Shown: positions 29,942-37,446 of the stretch, in pieces
How positions within the stretch are numbered: the stretch's first letter is position 1
Layout: each line of letters starts with the position of its first letter
Source: an uncultured Bacilli bacterium
Lineage (GTDB): Bacteria; Bacillota_I; Bacilli_A; RF39; UBA660
Direction: 5' to 3'
Assembly (NCBI GenBank): GCA_947631035.1
Contig: CANRJW010000011.1
Coordinates: forward strand, 1 to 37,446
DNA length: 37,446 bases
The notes under the pieces: model-generated
What the model was told of the DNA's origin: nothing
What the model saw: the letters and a program-made list of their open reading frames with translations, nothing else
Database searches by the model: none
Made by a program: the position numbers and the translations under genes

Positions 29942-32056
29942 ATGAAAGAAAAGATTGTTGAAGTTTTAGAAAATATTTATGAAGCAAAAGATGCAATGGA
30001 AGTTAATGATTTGTTGGGACTTACTACTCCAGAGGAATATAGGAGTGTTTGTGATGCTTTGGAAGAATTAGTGAGTGAATATGTTGTTTATAAAACGAAA
30101 AAAGAAAAATATATTTTACTTAAAAATTGTCCTAATTTAAAAATTGGAAAACTAACGGTGAATAAAAAAGGGTATGGTTTTGTTTTACTAGAAAAAGAAG
30201 ACGATTTATATATCGCTAGTGATAATCTAAATGGTGCGATTCATGACGATATTGTTCTTGCTGAAATTATTCGTAGTGGAGTCAAAAAAGAAGGAAAAGT
30301 TTTACGTATTTTAAAAAGGGATTTGAGTGATTTAGTAGGGGAAGTTATTGTTAAAGAAAATGAATTGCAAATTGATTTGGATGACGATAAAAAAGATATT
30401 GATTTGGTGTTAAAAAAAGAAAGTTTAAAGAATTGTGTTCCCGGACATAAAGTGGTGATTCGTCTTGTTAAGGAATTAGGACCTAAAAAGTATCTTGCTG
30501 AAGTAATTAAGATACTCGGACATAAAGACGACCCGGGTGTCGATATTTTATCAATTGCTTGTAAGTTTGGCATTGAAACCGAATTTAATAAAGAGGTCGA
30601 AAAAGAACTGGAGACGATACCTACCGAAGTAGACCCACATGATTTAGAGGGACGAACAGATTTAACGGAGAAAGAAATATTTACTATTGATGGGTCTCAT
30701 ACCAAAGATATTGACGATGCCATTAGTTTAGAGATGGAAAACGATTTATATGTTTTAGGAGTGCATATTGCAGATGTTTCACATTATGTTAAGGAAAATA
30801 CGGCTTTAGGGGATACCGCTTATGAAAGAGGAACTTCTTGTTATCTTGCGGATACTGTCATTCCTATGATTCCTCATAAATTATCGAATGGGATATGTTC
30901 TTTAAATGAGGGAGTTATTCGTCTTACCATGAGTTGTGTTATGAAAATTAATAATCGTGGTAAAGTTGTCAGTTATGATATTTTCCCAAGTTATATTAAG
31001 AGTCGTAAGAAAATGACGTATGAAGCTGTAAATGATATTTTAATGCGTGATATTGTGGCACCGGATTATGGGGAGTTTGCTTCTACGTTAAAGAAAATGA
31101 ATGAACTTGCGCACATCTTACGTAAAGAGAAAATATCTCGTGGGTATATCGATTTTGATATCGACGAAGCGGAAGTCGTTCAAGACGAAGAGGGACGTGC
31201 TATTGATATAGTAAAAAGAGAACGTGAAGATGGTGAGATGTTAATCGAAGACTTTATGATTGCGGCGAATGAAACAGTGGCCACTCATATTTATAATATG
31301 GATTTACCTTTTATTTATCGTGTCCATGGTACACCAAGTAGTGAAAAAATCGACGATTTTGTGAATTTGGTAAAACTATTAGGATACGAGTTGCAAACTA
31401 AAGTAACGGATTTAACGCCAATTTCGATGCAACACTTGTTAAATGAACTTTCTGATAAAGAGGAATTTAGTATTTTATCCAGTATGCTTTTACGAAGCAT
31501 GAAAAAAGCGGAGTATTCCAAAGACAATATTGGGCACTTTGGTTTAGGGAGTAAAGCTTATACTCATTTTACAAGTCCTATTCGTCGTTTTCCCGATTTA
31601 ACTGTTCATCGTCTTTTAAAGAAATATTTAGTGGAAAAAGATTTATCGATGTCGACGATTAGTTATTATGATAGTGCTTTAGTTGAAATCGCTGAACATT
31701 CAAGTCTAAAAGAAGTTGGAAGTGTGAATGCCGAACGGGATGTTTTAGATATGAAAATGGCCGAATATATGGAAAGCCATATTGGAGAGGAATACGAGGG
31801 TATGATTTCCACGGTAACTAATTTTGGTTTCTTTGTAGAGCTTGCGAATTTAGTTGAGGGATTAGTACACGTAAGCACTTTAAAAGGAGATTATTTCCAT
31901 TATGTTCCCGAAAAACTTGCTTTAATTGGTGAAAATACGAAAGTGCAATATCGTATTGGAGATAAATTAAAAGTGAGAGTCGTCAGTGCTTCTAAAGAGA
32001 CAGCCATGATTGATTTTGAAATAGTAAAGAGTGATACCGATGGAAATCAAAAATAG
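29942..32056 (+). CDS. rnr: Ribonuclease R
   Basis: 704 residues. N-terminal helical and cold-shock-like domains ([25 protein letters not shown] about 68-92), an RNB catalytic core with the Asp-rich [16 protein letters not shown] (about 244-259) and [15 protein letters not shown], and a C-terminal S1 domain ([31 protein letters not shown]). RNase R is a 3'-5' exoribonuclease that digests structured RNA and works with SmpB-tmRNA in trans-translation quality control. The C-terminal basic tail typical of some homologues is short. Overlaps smpB by 17 bases. Confidence 0.97.
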   Translation: MKEKIVEVLENIYEAKDAMEVNDLLGLTTPEEYRSVCDALEELVSEYVVYKTKKEKYILLKNCPNLKIGKLTVNKKGYGFVLLEKEDDLYIASDNLNGAIHDDIVLAEIIRSGVKKEGKVLRILKRDLSDLVGEVIVKENELQIDLDDDKKDIDLVLKKESLKNCVPGHKVVIRLVKELGPKKYLAEVIKILGHKDDPGVDILSIACKFGIETEFNKEVEKELETIPTEVDPHDLEGRTDLTEKEIFTIDGSHTKDIDDAISLEMENDLYVLGVHIADVSHYVKENTALGDTAYERGTSCYLADTVIPMIPHKLSNGICSLNEGVIRLTMSCVMKINNRGKVVSYDIFPSYIKSRKKMTYEAVNDILMRDIVAPDYGEFASTLKKMNELAHILRKEKISRGYIDFDIDEAEVVQDEEGRAIDIVKREREDGEMLIEDFMIAANETVATHIYNMDLPFIYRVHGTPSSEKIDDFVNLVKLLGYELQTKVTDLTPISMQHLLNELSDKEEFSILSSMLLRSMKKAEYSKDNIGHFGLGSKAYTHFTSPIRRFPDLTVHRLLKKYLVEKDLSMSTISYYDSALVEIAEHSSLKEVGSVNAERDVLDMKMAEYMESHIGEEYEGMISTVTNFGFFVELANLVEGLVHVSTLKGDYFHYVPEKLALIGENTKVQYRIGDKLKVRVVSASKETAMIDFEIVKSDTDGNQK

Positions 32057-32468
32057 AAAAGCAACATTCGACTATACCATTGAAAGTGAATTAGAAGCTG
32101 GAATAGAGCTTGTTGGAACAGAAATTAAAAGTATTCGTGCTGGTTCTGCCAATTTAAAAGATACATATGTGGTGATTAAAAATAATGAGGCTTTTGTTTT
32201 AAATATGTTTATTGCTAAATATGATAAGGGAAATCAATTTAATCATGAAGAAACAAGAAGTCGTAAGTTACTTCTCCATAAAAAAGAAATTCAAAAATTA
32301 AAAGAAGCTGTCAGTCGTGATGGTTATAGTATTATTCCTTTAAAACTTTATTTAAAAAGAGGAAAAGCAAAACTTTTAATTGGGGTGTGTCGAGGTAAAA
32401 AGCTTTATGACAAAAGGGAAAGTATTAAAAAACGTGATGAAGAAAGAGAAAATAGAAAGTATATTTAA
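32040..32468 (+). CDS. smpB: SsrA-binding protein SmpB
   Basis: 142 residues from ATG 32040, inside the end of rnr; an earlier GTG at 32031 is in frame but less likely. Motifs: [40 protein letters not shown] (opening strands), [17 protein letters not shown], and the C-terminal basic tail [23 protein letters not shown] that binds the ribosome decoding centre. SmpB carries tmRNA into stalled ribosomes. The overlap with rnr couples their translation. A T-rich tail after an AAAGAGAA/TTCTCTTT hairpin (32443-32476) may end the operon. tmRNA (ssrA) is not in the window. Confidence 0.97.
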   Translation: MEIKNRKATFDYTIESELEAGIELVGTEIKSIRAGSANLKDTYVVIKNNEAFVLNMFIAKYDKGNQFNHEETRSRKLLLHKKEIQKLKEAVSRDGYSIIPLKLYLKRGKAKLLIGVCRGKKLYDKRESIKKRDEERENRKYI

Positions 32469-32513
32469 TTCTCTTTTTTTAAGTTCTATGCTATAATGTA
32501 TTAAGGTGGTAGT

Positions 32514-33584
32514 ATGAAGAAGTCAAAAAAAATAAATTTAACAAAAGACATGAAGAGAAATTTAATAATTGGTGGAGGTGTTCTGCTTGTTGTTTTAGCT
32601 CTTGTGCTATTTTTCGCTTTCAAAGGACATAAAACAGAAAGTGAACCCGTAAAACAACCAGAGCAACAAGAGACAGTTAAAGAAAAATTAAATATTATGG
32701 ATTTAAATAGTAAATCTAGACCTGTTGCGGTTATGATTAACAATATTTCAACAGCTAGACCTTATCAAGCTGGATTACAAGATGCTTATCTTGTCTATGA
32801 ACTAATTGTAGAGGGTGGCATTACGAGAATGATGGCACTCTTTAAAGATGCAGATACGGCAAGAATTGGAAGTATTCGAAGTTCTAGACATTATTACTTA
32901 GATTATGTACTCGAAAACGATGCCATTTATGTTCACTGGGGATATAGTGAATATGCTTATACTGATATTAATAAATTAAAAATCAATAATGTTAATGGTT
33001 TAGTGTATGGTAATACCTATTTTTGGAAGGACAATAGTCTTCCTATTGCAACAGAACATAGAGCGTTTTCTTCTATGGAACTTATTAATAAAGCCATTGA
33101 TAAGTTAGGTTATCGTAAAACAACAGAAGAATCCCCATTACTTACTTATAGTGCAGAAGAAGTAGACCTTGCAAATAAGGAAGGTGCTATTCCTGCTAAA
33201 AATGTTGATATTGTTTATTCTAAAAGTGTAACTTCTTCTTATAGTTATGATGAAGCAACAAAATCTTATAAACGTAGTGTAAATGGTAAAGCTCATACCG
33301 ACTATGTAACCAAAGAGCAATATCGTGCTAAAAATATTATTACGTATCAAGTTAAAAATACAACGATTAGTGGAGATGCAAAAGATAGACAAAATTTAGA
33401 TAATATTGGTAGTGGAACGGGGTATTATATAAGTGAAGGATATGCTGTTCCCATTACTTGGGAAAAGACAAGTCGTGAAGCAAAAACCATATATAAATTT
33501 AAAGATGGCTCACCACTTGTAGTGAATGATGGAAATACTTATATTCAAATTCAACCAAAAGGAGAACAATTATCCATTTCATAA
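32514..33584 (+). CDS. DUF3048 (YerB-like) membrane-anchored protein
   Basis: 356 residues, AAGGTGG upstream. N-terminal helix (about 17-38) then a Gln/Glu linker and the DUF3048 domain beginning SRPVAVMINNISTARPYQAGLQDAYLVYE's core, with VEGGITRMMALF, RIGSIRSSRHYYLDYV, the HWGYSEYAY, and a C-terminal part with VPITWEKTSREAKTIYKFKDG and DGNTYIQIQP. This family is common in Bacilli, outside the membrane, function unclear. No lipobox Cys, so the helix is the anchor. -10 TATAAT at 32492-32497. Confidence 0.85.
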   Translation: MKKSKKINLTKDMKRNLIIGGGVLLVVLALVLFFAFKGHKTESEPVKQPEQQETVKEKLNIMDLNSKSRPVAVMINNISTARPYQAGLQDAYLVYELIVEGGITRMMALFKDADTARIGSIRSSRHYYLDYVLENDAIYVHWGYSEYAYTDINKLKINNVNGLVYGNTYFWKDNSLPIATEHRAFSSMELINKAIDKLGYRKTTEESPLLTYSAEEVDLANKEGAIPAKNVDIVYSKSVTSSYSYDEATKSYKRSVNGKAHTDYVTKEQYRAKNIITYQVKNTTISGDAKDRQNLDNIGSGTGYYISEGYAVPITWEKTSREAKTIYKFKDGSPLVVNDGNTYIQIQPKGEQLSIS

Positions 33585-33629
33585 ATTTCTTAACAAAGCA
33601 TATAGATAGAATAAGGAGGAAAGGATTAA

Positions 33630-33944
33630 ATGCAATCTTTTATTGATTTTTTAGTAAATAATTATTTATGGTTTATCATTATTTCACTTATCTTAATTTT
33701 TGCTTTAATAGGTTATCTAGTGGATACGAATGAAAAGAAGAACAAAGAGAAAATGCTAGATGGTGAAGCGGATGCTCCAAGTGCTACGACTATTAAGATT
33801 GAAAGTACAACGGAAAGTGCCAATATGGATATGGGTATGGAAGAACCACAAAAAGGTGCTACTATTACTCCTAGTGCTCCTCATATTGAAATTGCAACTC
33901 CAAATCCAGAGGAACAAAAAGAAACCGAAACGTTGGATGTTTAA
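33630..33944 (+). CDS. Small single-helix membrane protein
   Basis: 104 residues, AAGGAGGAAAGG upstream. One membrane helix (about 12-31) near the N-terminus followed by a charged segment and a Thr/Pro/Glu-rich tail (SATTIKIESTTES..PQKGATITPSAPHIEIATPNPE) that is low-complexity. No family recognised. Lies 45 bases after the DUF3048 gene and may be co-transcribed; ends in a strong terminator. Confidence 0.7.
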   Translation: MQSFIDFLVNNYLWFIIISLILIFALIGYLVDTNEKKNKEKMLDGEADAPSATTIKIESTTESANMDMGMEEPQKGATITPSAPHIEIATPNPEEQKETETLDV

Positions 33945-33976
33945 AATAGGTTTGATAAAAAGACCTATTTTTTTTT
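33943..33976 (+). terminator. Intrinsic terminator after the small membrane protein gene
   Basis: AAAATAGGT (33943-33951) / ACCTATTTT (33963-33971), then T. Confidence 0.8.
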
Positions 33977-34061
33977 AAGAAATTTTTAAGGTATTTATAA
34001 GATTTTATTAAAAAATATTCTTTTGTTTTTGGTACAATAGAAGTATACAACAGGAGGCATT

Positions 34062-34916
34062 ATGCGTAAAAGAAAAAGACATCTTAAAAGAAAACTAAAG
34101 CGTTTTTTACTTCTTTTATTTTTTATAAGTATTTGTTTTTTACCAAAAATCATGGATTCTTTTAAAAATTATAAAGAAGTATGGGGAAAAGCAAACGATA
34201 CTTCTTTACCTTTTGATATTACATTTGATGAGGGTTTAACCACTATGGAGAAACTAAATCTATTAAGTGAATATGATACAAGAATTGGTGACATTGTTGA
34301 TAACTACGATGCTTATCCACAATCTCTTTTAGAAATGTTAACTTGTGATTTGGATATGCTTGATTTTGTTTATGATTATCCTAGTCATTATGGGCAAGTT
34401 TATAGTGATACGGTTGGAACGTTAGACGAAGATTTTCCTCTTTTTCTCCAATGGGATAAAAGATGGGGATATGCTCGATATGGTGATAGCAGTGTTGCCA
34501 TTAGTGGATGTGGTCCGACAGCCTTAACGATGGTTTATGTTGCTTTAACCAAAGATACCACCATGACACCAGCTAAAATGGCTACTTTTTCCTATGAAAA
34601 TGGTTACTATTTTAATGATTCAGGAACAAGTTGGAGTTTAATGACAGAGGGAGCACGAAAATTAGGATTGCAAAGTTATGAAGTTTCTTTATCTAAAAGT
34701 GTTTTATTTTCTATTTTAGAAAGTGGACAACCTATTATTTGTAGTGTAAGACCAGGAGATTTTACGACGACAGGGCATTTTATTGTTTTGACAGGTATTC
34801 AAGATGGCAAAATAAAAGTAAATGACCCCAATAGTAAAAAAAGAAGTAGTATGCTTTGGGAGTATGAACGATTAGAAGGGCAAATTAAAAATCTTTGGAC
34901 TTATACCATAAAATAA
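34062..34916 (+). CDS. Secreted or membrane-anchored C39-type cysteine peptidase
   Basis: 284 residues, AGGAGG at 34052-34057. A strongly basic start (RKRKRHLKRKLKR) and a membrane helix (about 15-30) set it facing out. The catalytic part begins LQWDKRWGYARYG and shows Cys150 in ISGCGPTAL, His239 in TTGHFIVLTG and the DPN of VNDPNSKK (about 255-257), the order of the C39-like/BtrH-type peptidases. Substrate unknown. The middle third (50-125) has no match I recognise. Two-component genes follow after 42 bases. Confidence 0.85.
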   Translation: MRKRKRHLKRKLKRFLLLLFFISICFLPKIMDSFKNYKEVWGKANDTSLPFDITFDEGLTTMEKLNLLSEYDTRIGDIVDNYDAYPQSLLEMLTCDLDMLDFVYDYPSHYGQVYSDTVGTLDEDFPLFLQWDKRWGYARYGDSSVAISGCGPTALTMVYVALTKDTTMTPAKMATFSYENGYYFNDSGTSWSLMTEGARKLGLQSYEVSLSKSVLFSILESGQPIICSVRPGDFTTTGHFIVLTGIQDGKIKVNDPNSKKRSSMLWEYERLEGQIKNLWTYTIK

Positions 34917-34958
34917 GTTGGTTTCATGCTATAATGATTTAGTAAAGGGTAGGATGTT

Positions 34959-35648
34959 ATGAATATTTTAGTTGTTGATGACGAAAAGGAAATTGCCGAT
35001 TTAATTGAAATTTATTTAAAGAATGCGAATTATACGGTTTATAAATATTATTCAGGGAAAGATGTTTTAAGAGATTTGGAACGCTTAGAGATTGATTTAG
35101 CCATTTTGGATGTAATGATGCAAGGGATGGATGGTTTTTCTTTGTGTAAAAAAATACGGGAAAAATATACATTTCCGATTATTTTTGTTACAGCTAAGGT
35201 TGAAGATATTGATAAAGTAAATGGTTTAACTATTGGAGCGGATGATTATATCACAAAACCTTTTAAACCTCTTGAACTGATGGCACGTGTGAAAGCACAA
35301 CTTCGCAGATATAAAAATTATAATCAAAATGGAATGAATGATGCTTCTGTTATCGATTTTCGCAATATCTTGATTAATCAAAAAACGCATGAATTCTATT
35401 TTAATGATTCGAAAGTGGAACTAACCAAAACAGAATTTTCGATTCTTTGGTGTTTATGTCTTAATAGAGGAAATGTGGTGAAAACGGAAGATTTATTTCG
35501 ATATGTTTGGAAAGAAGATTATTATGAAAAAGATAACAATACTATCATGGTTCATATTCGTCATTTAAGAGAAAAAATGCATGATAATGGTAAACATCCA
35601 AAGTATATCATTACAGTTTGGGGAGTGGGGTATAAAATTGAAAAATAA
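34959..35648 (+). CDS. OmpR/VanR-family response regulator
   Basis: 229 residues. Receiver with acidic DDE (7-9), phospho-acceptor Asp51 (LAILDVMM), Thr of FVTAK and Lys of YITKPFKP; then an OmpR-type winged helix (KVELTKTEFSILWCLCLNRGNVVKTEDLFRYVWKE, NTIMVHIRHLREKM, ITVWGVGYKIEK). Resembles VanR-type regulators. The -10 TATAAT is at 34930-34935. Its stop overlaps the kinase gene. No van resistance genes are in the window, so the target is not known; the secreted peptidase upstream or wall genes could be regulated. Confidence 0.93.
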   Translation: MNILVVDDEKEIADLIEIYLKNANYTVYKYYSGKDVLRDLERLEIDLAILDVMMQGMDGFSLCKKIREKYTFPIIFVTAKVEDIDKVNGLTIGADDYITKPFKPLELMARVKAQLRRYKNYNQNGMNDASVIDFRNILINQKTHEFYFNDSKVELTKTEFSILWCLCLNRGNVVKTEDLFRYVWKEDYYEKDNNTIMVHIRHLREKMHDNGKHPKYIITVWGVGYKIEK

Positions 35649-36750
35649 TAATTTATTGGTACGAAAAACGTTTCTTCGTTTTTTAGTTAAGATGGGGATA
35701 TGGACGATTGCTTTTCCGATATTTTTCTTTCTTCTTTCTGCATCGGTGAATCAAATGGACTTTCAATGGCTTTATGATTACTCACCTAAAATATACTATG
35801 ATGCAATTTTTCTATTTCAAACTTTATTTCAATCGCATAATCTGTTGATTGTTGGACTTATTATTTGGTTTATTGGTTTTATTATCATGCTTTATTTAAT
35901 GATTCATAAGCTTTATTCTTATGTGAATATTATTTCTAAGGCTTCGGAGAATTTATTGAATAAAAAAGTCGAGTATATTGAATTACCGCCTGAATTTTTA
36001 GAGTTGCAAAAAAAAATGAATCATTTAAAAAAGGAAGCGGAAAAGAATGAACAATTGGCACGAGAAAGTGAACAAAAAAAGCAAGATTTAATCGTTTATC
36101 TGGCTCATGATTTAAAAACACCTTTAACTTCTATGATTGGCTATTTGTCTTTACTCGATGAGATTAAAGATATGCCTAAAAAACAAAGAGAAAAATACAT
36201 AAAAGTTGCTCTTGATAAATCGTATCGACTTGAAGATTTAATTAATGAGTTATTTGATATTGCTCGGTTTAATGCGGAAACAATTCTGTTAGAAAAAGAA
36301 GAAATCAATTTAACGTTGATGTTAGAACAAATTATAGATGATTTTTATCCTATTTTAAAGGAAGAGAAAAAGAAAATAAATTTGCATTATCAAGCAAAAG
36401 TTTTACTAGAAGGGGACCCGGATAAACTTGCTCGTGTCTTTGGTAATTTAATTAAAAATGCTATTTATTATAGTAAAGATTCTTTAATCAGTATCGATGT
36501 TGCAGTAGCGGACCAATTTGTTACCATCACAACATCGAATCGTGGCAAGAAAATCCCTCAAGAAGAATTATCTAAATTATTTGAAAAATTTTATCGGGCT
36601 GATTCTTCAAGAACTTCAAAAACAGGAGGGAGCGGTTTGGGTCTTACTATTGCCAAAGAAATTATCGAATTGCATGAGGGGAGCATTAAGGCGACGAGTG
36701 ATAATGAATTTACTAAATTTATTGTACGATTACCAATCAAAAAATCTTAA
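35638..36750 (+). CDS. VanS-like sensor histidine kinase
   Basis: 370 residues from TTG 35638, preceded by GGGGAGTGGGG, overlapping the regulator by 11 bases; the earlier in-frame ATG 35581 lies far inside that gene and is less likely. Two membrane helices (about 14-34 and 58-84) flank a short outer loop of ~24 residues (MDFQWLYDYSPKIYYD), too small for a large ligand domain. Then a HAMP-like helix, H-box YLAHDLKTPLTSMIGYLSL with the phosphorylated His, N-box RVFGNLIKNAIYYS, and ATPase boxes KLFEKFYRADSSRTSKTGGSGLGLTIAKEI. Closely like VanS (SPLTS-IGYLSLLDE pattern). Confidence 0.93.
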   Translation: MKNNNLLVRKTFLRFLVKMGIWTIAFPIFFFLLSASVNQMDFQWLYDYSPKIYYDAIFLFQTLFQSHNLLIVGLIIWFIGFIIMLYLMIHKLYSYVNIISKASENLLNKKVEYIELPPEFLELQKKMNHLKKEAEKNEQLARESEQKKQDLIVYLAHDLKTPLTSMIGYLSLLDEIKDMPKKQREKYIKVALDKSYRLEDLINELFDIARFNAETILLEKEEINLTLMLEQIIDDFYPILKEEKKKINLHYQAKVLLEGDPDKLARVFGNLIKNAIYYSKDSLISIDVAVADQFVTITTSNRGKKIPQEELSKLFEKFYRADSSRTSKTGGSGLGLTIAKEIIELHEGSIKATSDNEFTKFIVRLPIKKS

Positions 36751-36751
36751 T

Positions 36752-37309
36752 TTATTTTTTTAAATTGCAAACTTTATTATGGCAAGTTACTTTTTGCTCT
36801 AATGTTTGTTCTTTCTTGGGACATTTTAAGTAAATTTTTAAACGATAATCTTCTTTGGTTGTTTTGGTAAGAAGAATATAGCTATCCATGGCATTACAAG
36901 GGTTATTGTCTTCATCTTTAATTTCAGAAATTAAATTTAAATTAATCATTTCTTCTAAAAGAATAGATGTTGAATCTCCCGTATTTTGCGGTAAAGTTTT
37001 TTCTTCAAAGTAATGAAGTGCTGTATTGGTAATAGAGGTCATGTTCTCTTTAAAGGTTTCGGTTAGTTTTTGTTGTTGTTTTTTGATACGTGAAAGAGTA
37101 AAAATAATCAACATCATGACAAAAATTAAAATAGCCAATTCAGTAAATAACTTTTGGAAATCTATTTTTTTAAGAACTGGCGGAAGAGATATTGGTTGTT
37201 TTTTTCCTTGTTCCTTTGTCTTTTTTTCCTTTTCTATTTTAGTCTCTTTTGGCATAGTTTTCTTTTCTTTTTTTCTTTTTTGGTATTTGATTTCTTTTTC
37301 TTCGTACAT
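36752..37309 (-). CDS. Single-helix membrane protein with prepilin-like outer domain
   Basis: 185 residues from ATG 37307-37309 with AAGGGA upstream; a longer in-frame start at 37363 reads through the promoter (TATAAT at 37335-37340 in plus coordinates) and is rejected. A very Lys/Glu-rich cytoplasmic part (1-50), one membrane helix (about 60-80, LFTELAILIFVMMLIIFTL), and an outer domain: coiled KKQQQKLTETFKENMTSI, then ALHYFEEKTLPQN..LLEEMINLNLISEIKDED, with four Cys in the last 50 residues. The outer domain order resembles the lone prepilin at 29557. It is convergent with the kinase gene (one base between stops) with no clear terminator. Confidence 0.65.
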   Translation of the reverse strand: MYEEKEIKYQKRKKEKKTMPKETKIEKEKKTKEQGKKQPISLPPVLKKIDFQKLFTELAILIFVMMLIIFTLSRIKKQQQKLTETFKENMTSITNTALHYFEEKTLPQNTGDSTSILLEEMINLNLISEIKDEDNNPCNAMDSYILLTKTTKEDYRLKIYLKCPKKEQTLEQKVTCHNKVCNLKK

Positions 37310-37334
37310 TCTATATCCCTTCTTTTGATTTTTT

Positions 37335-37363
37335 ATTATACAATAAAAGGTATTTATTGTCAC
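37335..37363 (-). promoter_or_regulatory. Promoter of the minus-strand membrane protein gene
   Basis: Minus strand -35 GTGACA (37358-37363), 17 bases, -10 TATAAT (37335-37340). Confidence 0.7.
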
Positions 37364-37415
37364 ATAATTTTTGAGTTTGCCCTTTTTGGAAGTAGATATA
37401 AAATTGAAGCACTAA

Positions 37416-37446
37416 ACGCCATTTTTCGAATGATGAAAAATGGCGT
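37416..37446. repeat. Strong hairpin at the window end
   Basis: ACGCCATTTTTC and GAAAAATGGCGT pair over 12 bp with loop GAATGAT. It may be a terminator but the flanking T tract lies beyond the window, and no gene in view points at it. Confidence 0.5.

Noticed and set aside
1..37446. Mollicute code with TGA as Trp
   Set aside because: Genes end at TGA and use TGG for Trp; no internal TGA is needed in any gene.

Overview
The window is about 30% GC DNA with standard bacterial code (TGA is used as stop, for example at 6585 and 29935), strong Shine-Dalgarno sites and sigma-A type promoters. Gene content (uvrB, a CBS/DRTGG family II pyrophosphatase, gltX-cysS neighbourhood, secG-rnr-smpB, ysxC, YerB-like DUF3048, VanRS-like two-component pair, TasA/SipW proteins) points to a low-GC Firmicute, class Bacilli. 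An uncultured gut lineage near the RF39/Erysipelotrichales groups is my guess; species cannot be read from the sequence alone.

Layout. 1-1137: two TasA/camelysin-like surface proteins, the first cut by the window start and with an abnormal C-terminus, separated by a ~200 bp element with 16-bp inverted ends. 1244-2434 (minus): DUF4143-type ATPase. 2615-7507: tex, a class B sortase, an InlB-repeat surface protein and a CHAP-domain surface protein. 7508-12361: a defence/toxin-antitoxin island with one intact abiE operon with repeated palindromic operators, a second abiE operon on the minus strand with a decayed toxin and 40-bp direct repeats at its borders, a second DUF4143 ATPase behind a large palindromic promoter, and a lipoprotein. 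12362-22358: housekeeping (uvrB behind a structured leader, pyrophosphatase, a gltX homologue that has lost the class I catalytic motifs, cysS, a YugP-like protease, a LysM protein, a large membrane protein, tRNA-Cys).

22580-27838 is the most distinctive block: a membrane-anchored protein with a long array of DxNxDGxxD calcium-type repeats and regular Cys pairs ending in a TasA-like domain, a SipW-like signal peptidase, two TasA-like proteins, and a glycine-rich surface protein whose reading frame is broken at a run of eight G. Each gene has its own promoter. A run of G in such AT-rich DNA, a few codons after a strong ribosome site and before the membrane anchor, looks like a phase-variation switch. 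The simplest reading is a SipW-processed surface-fibre or matrix system with a calcium-responsive component and an on/off outer component.

27899-37446: ysxC, secG, an unknown protein, a lone type IV prepilin-like protein, rnr, smpB, a DUF3048 lipoprotein-like protein, a small membrane protein, a secreted C39-type peptidase, a VanR/VanS-like pair, and a convergent membrane protein whose outer domain resembles that of the lone prepilin.

All function calls come from motifs read by eye; no database search was run.
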